In this document: positions 1 to 9,525 of the stretch, in pieces
How the letters are laid out: every line of letters starts with the position of its first letter
How positions within the stretch are numbered: position 1 is the first letter of the stretch
NCBI RefSeq assembly: GCF_010389155.1
Contig: NC_057769.1
Location: 35,387,548-35,451,547 of the forward strand
Source of the DNA: Erigeron canadensis
Taxonomy: Eukaryota > Streptophyta > Magnoliopsida > Asterales > Asteraceae
Direction of reading: 5' to 3'
DNA: 64,000 nucleotides
Program-made: the position numbers and the translations under genes
The notes under the pieces: model-generated
What the model was told of the DNA's origin: nothing
Databases searched by the model: none
The model's input: the letters and a program-made list of their open reading frames with translations, nothing else

Positions 1-227
1 AATGAAAACAACTCAAGATTTTTACTTTACCAATAGAGAATTTATCTCAAAGCTAATGCTTCAAACATAAGTAACGTACTTCCAAAAAAGAAGCTTACGA
101 CAACGACGGTAACATTTGTTGTATTTTCTATTTATTTACTTCAAATATTCCTTTAAAAAATTACATTGTACCAAAATTGGAATGGGGCAGTTGCCCCCAC
201 TGCCCCCATTGTGAGACCGTCCCTGAC
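1..227. other. Intergenic AT-rich DNA with a near-palindrome
   Basis: No gene is seen. Bases 181-191 (AATGGGGCAGT) and 199-210 (ACTGCCCCCATT) are near-perfect inverted repeats around a C-rich loop, in an otherwise AT-rich stretch. Confidence 0.5.
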
Positions 228-376
228 TGTCAATATACATGTGATCATCAATATCTACAAATTACTTGCATACATATGTTCATATTACTGTCAGTATACA
301 TGTGATCATTAACATTTACAAAATACTTACATACATATGCTCATATAATTGTCAGTACATATGTGATCATCAACTA
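228..376. repeat. Tandem repeat, 61-bp unit, about 2.4 copies
   Basis: Units start at 228, 289 and 350, each with TGTCA followed by a shared TGTGATCAT motif. The copies have diverged by several substitutions and the third is partial. Confidence 0.8.
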
Positions 377-634
377 ATCTCATGAAACATTTAAGGCAAA
401 CGATAATTTTTAAAATGAGCAAATAACAATAATGAATTAAAAAAAAAGGAGTTGTTCATTAAAATAAATATGAATAAAAAATAATAAATTGTATAATATC
501 ATTGTTTTACAAAATACAATAATATTAAACTTCAAACGAAACACGTATTGTACTTTCGGGAACCATATAAAAATCGAAGCTTGTGGGATTGTATCTTAAT
601 TATGATAAATATGACGTCGCCAATTCCATGTTCA

Positions 635-982
635 TCTTTACTACTTTATAAAAATTATTACATTCTCTCTTCTAACAGTTTTCAACACACTTTCTCTCAT
701 ATAAATGTCCTTATACGAAATGATCATTCGACTCTTAATAATATCCTTAATAAAATAATTATAATACCCTTAATACTTATAATACCCTTAATAAAATAAT
801 TTACAACATAAACCCATTAATTCTAAAATAACCACACCACCCTTTTTACATTAATTATTTTTACGATAATAATCAAACTGCCACCACCTGTGACGCCACC
901 ACCTCTACGAACCAGCACTGCCACTACTACACCGTCGCCAACACCACATTTCTGCTATCACCAACACCGTCGCATTGTACCA
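635..982 (+). mobile_element. Helitron-like element, 3' end damaged
   Basis: It begins A|TCTTTACTACTTTATAA, the same style of start as the better-supported Helitron at 8612. It has the internal stretch with repeated ATACCCTTAATA and the CCACC-rich segment shared with similar sequences near 29133-29360 and 33290-33625. A clear CTRR end is missing; similarity to the family stops where the segment shared with 24575 begins. The short open frames here are not genes. Confidence 0.35.
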
Positions 983-1345
983 TGTAAAATTTTCCATGCC
1001 CCTTTTGGGTTTCATGAAATACCCACAAAATTGTTTGCCTACAACAACAACTTTATACGAGATATATGGAAGGTGAGTTGTAAACAGTCTTATTTCTACC
1101 CAAAGGTGAAATACACAAAGTTGTTTACCTCTTTTTATTTAAAGATAAAGACATACTTACACTTGCAACTACCTAATATCTTGTGAACTTAAGTTTGTAT
1201 AATATATCTGATATCCGTTTGATGATTTAAGGCTATAAATAACTGAAAAAGATATGATTATCCATTGAAAAGTCTATTGTTGATATGGGTTAGCCGATAT
1301 GCAGTTAATTAATCTGTTTGAATTAATCATGCATATACAAATGAT
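983..1345. repeat. Segmental duplication, partner at 24575-24995
   Basis: The sequence from AAAATTTTCC through the phrase ending CATATACAAATGA matches 24575-24995 in the same orientation, with substitutions and some indels. It lies upstream of BURP1, and its partner lies just left of BURP4, so it marks the edges of the BURP cluster duplication. Confidence 0.8.
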
Positions 1346-1560
1346 ACTTTCACAATTCCTAAATTACGCTACCGACACTTACTAACGTATATCATCAAAC
1401 TGTCCAAATGAATTCCCACGTTTCAAATTTTAATTTTCCACGTTCAAATTCTAAAAATCTATAGTACTAATATATTTAATATATATGTAATCAACCAATG
1501 CCTCCTGCCCTACCACTTCTATGTATATATATATTGACAAAATCAATCCATCTCGCACTC

Positions 1561-1567
1561 TATAAAT
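1561..1567 (+). promoter_or_regulatory. TATA box of BURP1
   Basis: CTCTATAAAT lies about 75 bp upstream of the BURP1 start. The same motif sits 54-85 bp upstream of the ATG in the other three BURP copies, which supports both the promoter and the chosen start codons. Confidence 0.7.
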
Positions 1568-1636
1568 TCTTCGTTTCAAGTGCACTCATCAAGCATTGTA
1601 AAATCAAATTCACTTTCAGTTTCCAATCTCTCTCCA

Positions 1637-4382
1637 ATGATGTTCAATCTTTTCCTAGTTTTCACAATTGTTTATGTAAGTGTCATTACAAACCTTTTTC
1701 CATACTTGAAGAAAATTCCAACCAACCATCAACGATTGATTGTCTCAAGTTTTAATTTTAAATATTGGTATGAGTAAAATGTTTTTAAAAATGAAAATAG
1801 ATTTTAAGAATAAAAATAGAGAATTTATTAAAATTTTGGATATATAAAAAAGGTTTTGGTTTAAAATATTAAAGTGAAACAAATAAAAATAATTTTTTTC
1901 TTTTGATTAAAAATCATTATGCATTATAGAAATCTTTATGAATCAATAAATTTTATCATGGTAAAAAGTTTATCCTAGTTGTTTTACTTTAATATTTTAC
2001 AATAATCGGTCTTTATTAAGAGATATATTATTTTTATTTATCCAAAGTTATAGATGTATGACAAATATAACAAACATATAATAATTTTATGTATATATAG
2101 TTATAGAAAGAAATCTCCGCACCTGTAATGCATGCAAACATATATAATTAAGTTTTGTGTACACTTAATATTGCAAAAGTTAAGCATATATATAAGAAAA
2201 GTAAAGTGCGACTTATTGATCCCATACGTTTGTAGCACCGAATTACCGAGTACTTGTTTTTACCCCTACCATGAACAAAAGTATGAGATCTATCATTCAT
2301 GTTTATCTATTAAATTTATAACATCATATATATAACAAACAGAATTAGATAAGTTGGAAAACCTCATCATCACTTTTACAAAGTGGTCGAAATTCCTTTT
2401 GGCTCAATGAACTTTTGTGTCGCAACAAGTAAATTAATTTGGAATACGTTTAAACTACAAAATATTCTTTTCGCTATAGATACTAAAAAAAATACGTACT
2501 GTAATATACAAATGTAATTATGTGATTGCAACATATATATAGGTGCATGTTTCGATCCTGCATATGTGTATTCTTGCTTTTTAGGCATTAATATAATCAC
2601 TCTTTCTCTTGGTACATGTTTTTGGTTACTTTGGATTTGATATATTTGTAAATGTTTATTATTTTTTACCAGGTATCACTTGTGGGAAGTCATGCCGTGA
2701 CTCCTGAAGATTACTGGAAGTCTGTTTTGCCAGACATTCGTATGCCAAAAGCGATCAAGGAACTTTTAGATCCACAAATATATAGAAACGTCGACCCCTA
2801 CACAACATCATCAGCTAAGGATCAGTTTAAAGATCTTCCCGAAGCATTCAAAGATCAATTACATAATAAAGAAAACACATTTTCTAATTCTGCATCCAAA
2901 GATCAGCCTCATACATTTCCATTACTTTATTCTGCATCCAAAGATCAACCTTCCAAAGATCAGCGTGATACATTTCCATTACTTTATTCTGCATCCAAAG
3001 ATCAACCTTCCAAAGATCAGCGTGATACCTTTCCATTACTTTATTCAACATCCAAAAAAGAGCCTGATACATTTCCGTTACTTTATTCCGCATCCAAAAA
3101 AGAGCCTGAAACATTTCCGTTACTATATTCTGCATCCAAAGATCAGGTTGACAAATTTCCGTTACTTTATTCTGTATCCAAAGATCAGCCTGAAACATTT
3201 CCGTTACTTTATTCTGCATCCAAAGATCAATCTTCCAAAGATCAGCGTGATACCTTTCCATTACTTTATTCGACATCCAAAAAAGAGCCTGAGACATTTC
3301 CGTTACTTTATTCCACATCCAAAGATCAGCCTGAAACATTTCCGTTACTATATTCTGCATCCAAAGATCAGCTTGACAAATTTCCGTTACTTTATTCTGC
3401 ATCAAAAGATCAACCTGAAACATTTCCGTTACTTTATTCTGCATCCAAAGATCAACCTTCCAAAGATCAGCGTGATACCTTTCCATTACTTTATTCCGCA
3501 TCCAAAAAAGAGCCTGAAACATTTCCGTTACTATATTCTGCATCCAAAGATCAGGTTGACAAATTTCCGTTACTTTATTCTGTATCCAAAGATCAGCCTG
3601 AAACATTTCCGTTACTTTATTCTACATCCAAAGATCAGCCTGACAAATTTCCGTTACTTTATTCTGCATCCAAAGAGCAGCCGTCCAATGATCACCTAAA
3701 AGATGACCCTAACGCCGCATTATTTTTCTTAGAAAACGACTTGGATCAAGGCAAAGAAATCAAGATACATCTCACAACAAAGGACCAAAAAGCTTTGCTT
3801 TTACCCCAAAAAATTGCTGATTTGATTCCCTTTTCGTCAAAGAATCTTACTCAAATTTACAACATGTTCTCAGTTAAACCATTTTCAGTAGAAGCCGAAA
3901 TCATGAAGCGTACACTTAGTCTATGCGAGCAGGAAAGAATCGAAGGTGAGGAAAAATATTGTGCCACATCCTTAGAATCCATGGTCGATTTTAGTACTAC
4001 AAATTTAGGTAAAAAAGTAAAACCGATAACAACAGAGGTGAATACTAAAGAAAGTAGTACCACACTTTCCAAGTACAAAATCAAAGGGTCCAGAAAGCTG
4101 GCTACAAATAAAGCCGTGGTTTGCCATAAGCTCAATTACGCGTATGCTGTGTTTTATTGCCATGCGGCAGTTAACGTTAAAGCATACGCCGTTTCTTTGG
4201 TGGGTGAAAATGATACCAAAGTGAATGCTGTGGCGGTCTGCCATATCGATACTTCCAAATGGGACCCACAACATATGGCATTTCAAGTGCTTAAAGTGAA
4301 ACCGGGAGGTGTTCCAGTTTGCCATTACTTACCAGAGGGTCATGTTGTTTGGGTTCCACGAACAACAACAAACTCGGCATGA
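1637..4382 (+). CDS. BURP1: BURP-domain protein with 17 FPLLYS repeats, candidate burpitide precursor-cyclase
   Basis: Two exons, 1637-1675 and 2673-4382, encode 582 residues. The 997-bp intron has GTAAG and a pyrimidine-AG acceptor. Exon 1 is 39 nt, as in the other three BURP copies here. The start is a hydrophobic signal peptide, probably cut after GSHA (about residue 21), followed by the conserved TPEDYWKSVLP segment. Residues about 94-349 are 17 tandem units, each containing FPLLYS followed by variable K, D, Q and E-rich linkers. The BURP domain runs from ALFF at 362 to the end and keeps the four CH motifs, spaced CHX10CHX25CHX25CH. RD22-type BURP proteins have glycine- and valine-rich repeats instead. 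BURP proteins with repeated aromatic-ended cores are known to be copper-dependent autocatalytic cyclases (burpitides); I infer that role here. Intron 2 of the neighbours is absent: the frame reads straight through. A repeat-bearing wall protein without cyclase activity is the alternative. Confidence 0.9.
2913..3680 (+). repeat. Coding minisatellite in BURP1, 42- and 57-bp units
   Basis: Seventeen units encode TFPLLYS or KFPLLYS plus a linker. Most units are 14 residues; four are 19 residues because the linker gains an extra SKDQR-type segment. A five-unit higher-order period (75 residues, 225 bp) is visible in units 3-7 and 8-12 and partly in 13-17. Proline uses CCA or CCG, leucine CTT or CTA, and serine all four TCN codons, yet FPLLYS never changes. 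Confidence 0.95.
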
Positions 4383-4430
4383 GAAAACATCTTATCTATC
4401 TATATATGTTTGTATCTCTGTCTGCATACA

Positions 4431-4500
4431 GGTATGTATGTATGTATGTATGTATGTATGTATGTATGTGTATGTATCAATGTATGTGTGTATGTATGTA
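4431..4500. repeat. TATG microsatellite
   Basis: An uninterrupted tetranucleotide run at about 4431-4469, then interrupted copies to 4500. It lies just 3' of BURP1, probably in its 3' UTR. Confidence 0.9.
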
Positions 4501-4569
4501 TTATGTGTTGGTCAACTCCTCATCATAATGTTCTGTTTGGGCTAATCTGCAATATTTGTAAATTTAAGA

Positions 4570-4575
4570 AATAAA
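4570..4575 (+). terminator. Likely polyadenylation signal of BURP1
   Basis: AATAAA about 190 bp after the BURP1 stop. It is the first good match downstream; the cleavage site is not resolvable. Confidence 0.5.
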
Positions 4576-4730
4576 TGCAGTCTTTAATTATATGTGTGTA
4601 ATGATTAACTGACGCGTCTTCGTTCATACATACATATGCATATGTCCAATGTTATCTCGCCTATCTATGATCTATCGGCAATTGCATGCTTAATAAAAAT
4701 ACGTATATGTGTATCATAAAACTACCTCCA

Positions 4731-4909
4731 AAGTGGTTTAATGGTTTGCATCTTGGACATTTTTATAAAAGATATGAGGTTCATGCGCGCTAGGTAATAT
4801 CTTGGAGGGGGCCAGAGAAAGGTTCAGCAATGGTTATAAAATACCCTGGTAAACCGCGTACATCTGAGAAAAAAAACTTACCTTCCCCAGGGTAACCTGA
4901 ATAGAGAAA
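4731..4909 (+). mobile_element. tRNA-derived SINE
   Basis: An A-box-like segment (GTGGTTTAATGG) and B-box-like GAGGTTCATGC about 45 bp apart are followed by a tail resembling the Au-type SINE 3' domain (CCGCGTACATCTGAG, then CCTTCCCCAGGG). A 7-bp repeat ACCTCCA flanks it at 4724-4730 and 4910-4916. Confidence 0.6.
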
Positions 4910-4916
4910 ACCTCCA

Positions 4917-5304
4917 TTTATATATGTTTATTTAAATGAACCCATTTGAGTTTACATCTTTTCCTCTATTAGAGAATAGTGATCCAGTTAAAATAGGGAA
5001 GAATGATTTCATCAATGATAGCTTCTGGTCAAAGCAAACCCTGTTTTGGGTTGTTCACATAACCCAAAAATCCGTTTGGAAAGCAACATCGACTTGAAGT
5101 GTTTTCTTGGTGTCCGGTCATAGTCGGCCCAGGAGAGAAGCCCATCCATTAATGGTCTAGTGAGAAGGATCTCAGTGATTATTCATCAAGCTTTTAGGAG
5201 ATTTCTTACAGTGATCGATGGCTAGTATTGGGCAAACAAATGTTCGGCAGTTTCGGTTAATAAGTTACAGAGAGGACAGCTGAATGAAGAGATTTGGATG
5301 TTTC
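4917..5304. other. Intergenic, no gene seen
   Basis: No open frame of note and no recognisable terminal repeats. The segmental duplication shared with the BURP3 region begins just to the right. Confidence 0.5.
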
Positions 5305-5369
5305 AAAGTTAATGCAAAAGTTTTGTCTTACTAAAGTTTAACATTATATAATGCATATAAATTACTAAG

Positions 5370-5633
5370 GCGGGATAGCATAAGACATAACTTCTTGGAA
5401 CTTCTTGCTTGCCTACTCAGCGCCACATCACCCATAAGAAAAGCTTCTCGGAACTTCTCACGATCACATTTCTATATCTTATCTCACTACCCCACTCCCG
5501 GTCCCACTTCGAGCTTCTCCCAACTTCTTCCAGGAGAAATTACGTTGGATACAGCCATGTAGACGCTCGGTGCCATTGATATTTAGCGTCTTGGAGCTTA
5601 GGGACCCACAGCAAGACTTTTATAGGCACCTGC
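5370..5633. mobile_element. 264-bp insertion with 5-bp target duplication CTAAG
   Basis: CTAAG lies at 5365-5369 and 5634-5638. The paralogous site near 15440 reads CTACG followed directly by AAAACAG, so it is an empty site. The insert is GC-richer than its surroundings and repeats GAACTTCT-type phrases. It has no clear terminal inverted repeat or coding content, so its class is unknown. Confidence 0.65.
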
Positions 5634-5803
5634 CTAAGAAAACAGTATATATATTTATATCTTGACGTTACATTATGATATAAAAATAAAAAAAAAAAAA
5701 AGTTGCAACAATACGTTACTAAATAGTCCCACAACTGATCAACCTTATAGATTATTGAAGCCACATATACTCACACATTGTATGTGTGTTTTTCTGGCTA
5801 AGT

Positions 5804-7491
5804 TTATTCATATGGAACCCAAACAACATGATCTTCAGGCAAAAAATGACAAATTGGAACACTTCCTGGTTTCACATTAAGCACTTGAAACGCCAAATGT
5901 TTTGGGTTCCATTTTGCGGTGTCTGTATGGCAAATTGCCACTGCATTAACTTTAGTACCATCTGCACCAGCCATTGAAACTGCATATGCTTGAATACTTA
6001 TGGTTTTATGGCAATAAAACCCAGCGTACATGTAGTTTTGCTTATGGCAAACCACTGCTTTCTTTGCAATGAGCTTTTTGTATAATTTAATTTTGTACTT
6101 CTGTAGAGTAGTAATGCTTGATCTAGCCCTTACTTCTGTTGATAATGCTTTCACTTGCTTACCTAATTTTGAAGTACTGAAATCGACCATGGATTCTAGT
6201 GAAGTCGCACAATTTTGTCTTCACCTGCAATGCCTTTGGCCTTGCATTCGTTAAGTGTTTGTTTCATATTTTCTGCTTCCATAGAGTCAGGCTTAATTGA
6301 AAAAACATTGCAGATTTGGGGAAGATTCTTTGAAGAAAAGGGTATCGAATCAGCAACTTCTCTAGGTAAAAACATTGCCTCTTGGTCATCGGACTTTATG
6401 AAATGCAAATTCATTTCTTTGCCTTGATGCAAGTCTTTTTCCAAGAAAAACAAAGCTACATTTGGATTATTCTTGAGCTGATCCTCAAAGGCAGCGTAGT
6501 GGTACACAAATGGATTTCGTGTTGGATGTACCCCCTACAGAAATTGGCCTCCTCTTGGGACCCGTATGCACCCCAACACCGCCTCTTCCAACACCAACAT
6601 TTGTCCGCCTCCCTGGTCTTCCAGTTTGCACACCTATACCACCCCTTCCCATCCCCATGTTAGTTCCTCTCTGGACTCCGGCTTTCTCCTCATTCTGTTC
6701 TGTAAATCAACAAAAATATTTCCAAAATTAGTTTAAGTATATATTACAAACAAAACGGAACAGTTAAGATATTACAAAACAATGGTCAACCTGTAGTATA
6801 TAGAAGATCCACAATGGCTTTTGGCATAGGACTGTTTGGCAAAACAGACTTCCAGTACTCTTCAGGAGTCACTGCATGACTTCCCGCAAGTGCTACCTAA
6901 TAACCAATCAATAATTAATGAAACATTAAAAATTACTACAAAAATAGTCGAACATATGCACACACAACTAGCTAGCGAGGATCAAATGAAACACTAAACA
7001 TTCAGAAGATCCTAAATTTCATAATGCCAAGCTTCTGCCCATGTATATATGTTACTTTGTTACAAATTCAGTGACGTATACATGTGAGAAGTTTTAGACG
7101 AGAGGCAACTTGGGAAAACGGTTTTTGATTATGTGTTTATACGCATAAAAGATAACCATGTCTATCAAAACGAGTCGTTGATGAACATTTGTCAGAATGC
7201 ATACAGCAATATGTATATGTACATGCATACGAGGGATAGCAAGACGCCAAACTGGATGCAGTGTTGTTAGAGAAACACTTCTAAGAATACTTGTAGCTTG
7301 TGCACAGTGATTGTTGTTTGTAACACAAGATCAAGAAACCGAAGTTAAAACTTTCTTTGACCATTTGGTTTCAAGAAACATATTATAGAGTTATAGACTA
7401 AGAGTTTTAAACTACCCAAAATCTAAGAACGATGAAAAATTATTATACTTACAGGAAAAAGTGCAAAAACCAGGAGATGATTAATTTTCAT
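5804..7491 (-). pseudogene. BURP2: RD22-like BURP gene, two frameshifts
   Basis: Exons in gene order: 7453-7491 (39 nt), 6791-6896 (106 nt), 5804-6699 (896 nt), with GT-AG introns. Exon 1 gives a signal peptide start (MKINHLLVFALFP); exon 2 gives the TPEEYWKSVLPNSPMPKA segment; exon 3 gives glycine-rich TXV-type repeats and the BURP domain, whose four CH motifs are still readable. Against BURP3 and BURP4, the C run at 6531-6535 has one extra base, which shifts the frame in the repeats. One base is missing near 6213, so the frame ends just before the conserved YCATSLESM segment. The two shifts cancel in length, but the whole linker and first half of the BURP domain lie out of frame. The remaining coding sequence is well kept, so the loss looks recent, or it could be a sequencing error. 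Confidence 0.85.
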
Positions 7492-7575
7492 TGGGGAGAG
7501 AAAGTGATGATGAATATCTGAATCAGTTTGTTAGGATTGTGATAATGCTTGAAGGGTGGTTTGATATGATGTATA

Positions 7576-7582
7576 ATTTATA
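7576..7582 (-). promoter_or_regulatory. TATA box of BURP2
   Basis: CTCTATAAAT on the minus strand, about 85 bp upstream of the ATG at 7491. Same motif as in BURP1. Confidence 0.65.
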
Positions 7583-7599
7583 GAGTGGAATAAAGTTCA

Positions 7600-8611
7600 T
7601 TAACACTCGTCACCAATTAGGACCACCGGGCAACCTACCTATAACTTAACCTGCTTCGAGTATGCCAACTACAGTACAAATAGGGGTTTTTTCGGTTAAG
7701 ATATGTCATCTTTGGTGTTTACGATGTGGACATTTAATTTGGGGCGGATGGAGTTATAAAAAGTTGTGTGTTCGTTGGGCTCATCCGCTCATGTAGTTTA
7801 CATTAAACCAAATTGGTGTAGTTTCAGCTGATTGTGATATGGTCACACAATCTCACTACGTAACTTATTAAGTTTATATGATCATCCTCACCTATGCTGG
7901 CAGAGTGTCTTTTGGTCAATCTGTGATGTTAAGTACAATTTTAACTCTGGACCTACTACATATATGAAAGGGGAAATTTTGCATAAACTAAAAAAGGCAA
8001 TTATACGTTCATGAATGTGATGAACTTTTGACTATAAAAAGGCCACCAATTATGGAGACGGTTCGATAGTTATTGCCATATAATATTAATCTATAAGTTT
8101 AGATGCTAATAATCAGCCACGCCTAAATGTAAAGTTACCATTGATGTAATAAATAACCAAACCGGAACAACACGTCACACTAGAAGTCCCAAAGTGAAAA
8201 CACTATGGAACTGTAACTAATTTCATTAGAAATGGTAGTTTAGGAGTAGGTCACTAGGTTGCATGTGTGAGCAATACTTGGTGTGGGTTGATAAGGAGCA
8301 TATTCTAATGAGAATCATATCAGCCCTTTAAAGAAGCCCAAATTCAGAGGAAAATGGGTTATACAGAAGCCCAACTTCAAACAAGCACGAATTTAATTTT
8401 TGAAAGTGATACAAGTTAGTTTATATGATTAGACCGACGATACCAAAGGGTTTTTGGAATAAGCAGAGACAGAAATTTATACTAGATGGGTCCGATTGCT
8501 AAACTTATAAAATGAGAATGAAGATACTAAGGCCATTTGGGATTTGCTTATTCTTTATTTTTATGACTGATAAACAGCAACAAACATTCTTTGAAAAACT
8601 AATTCTTCTTA
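7600..8611. other. Upstream DNA of BURP2, shared with copy B
   Basis: No gene. The stretch is collinear with about 22380-23480 upstream of BURP3, with small indels in each copy. Both retain motifs such as TATGCTGGCA followed by GTCTTTTGGTCAATCTG. Confidence 0.7.
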
Positions 8612-9525
8612 TCTCTACTACATTATAAAGCATTTGTTCCCTCCATTGGTTGAAAACCCCAAAATACGCCTGTCACTTATTCATAACACCCTTAGAAGAA
8701 ATCTCAACCACTCATTTTTCTCTTTGTCCTCAAATCCCAACCACTAATATATTTTCTCTCTCCTCTATAAATCATTTTATTCCTCTACTTCATTCAAAAT
8801 CTTTTATCTCAAAAACCGTACATCGATAAATTATAAAAACTATATGGGTGTTTTTAAAATTTCATGCTCTTTCGTTAGGGATGTCATTCGATATATTTTC
8901 AACGAATTTTTAAATCCGAAGGCGGTCTCTATACGGCTAAGACATTTGGCTATCACACTTTATGACCTATCACCTCCTATGGGCTATGGCCTATCACACT
9001 TTGTGACCTATCACTCCCATCATATCACCGCCGCAACGCGCAGGTACTTTTGCTTGTCTATCTATATCTATATCTATACTACCTTATAAAACATATTCTC
9101 CCTCCAAAATTTTCAACTTTAAGTAGTTGAAAACCCCAAAATACCACTCCCATTTATTCATCAATTTAAAATTCTTCACCTAACTTACCCATAATACCCT
9201 TATTAAAATTATTTTTCTCTCTCTCCTCAAATCTCAACCACTCATTTTTTTCTCTCCTCCATAAATCATTTTATTCCTCTAATTCATTCAAAATCTTTTA
9301 TCTCAAAAACCGTACATCAATAAATCATAAAAAAATTATATGGGTGTTCTTAAGCTCTTTCATTATAGAGGTCATTTGATATACTTTCGATGAATTTTTA
9401 AATCCGAGTTTGGAGCCTGTACGACTAAGGGCGGAGCTCGTCAAATAGATCACCCCTACGACCTATCCCCTACGACCTATCACCCCCTATGATCTCACCG
9501 TCGCATCGTGCAGGCATTTGGCTAA
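8612..9525 (+). mobile_element. Helitron, two tandem units, with empty site in the paralogue
   Basis: It starts TCTCTACTAC after an A and ends TTTGGCTAA before a T, the expected Helitron ends and AT target. The duplicate at 23461-23490 reads CTTCTTATTTTATTAG without the insert. A second Helitron-type start, TCTATACTACCTTATAA, at 9073 follows a GC-rich 3'-end-like segment near 9040, so the element looks like two related units in tandem. It is non-autonomous; no Rep/helicase is present. Confidence 0.8.

Noticed and set aside
2884..3606. Long open frame on the minus strand of the BURP1 repeats (240 codons), and a second plus-strand frame at 2965-3699
   Set aside because: Repeat units of 42 and 57 bp are multiples of three, so any frame without a stop in one unit stays open throughout. 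Neither has a sensible start, domain or signal.
2913..3680. Regularly spaced repeats that could suggest a CRISPR-like array
   Set aside because: The repeats are coding and contiguous, with no unique spacers, in a plant nuclear gene.
4309..4545. Frames rich in Tyr, Val, Cys and Met after BURP1
   Set aside because: Translation of the TATG microsatellite.
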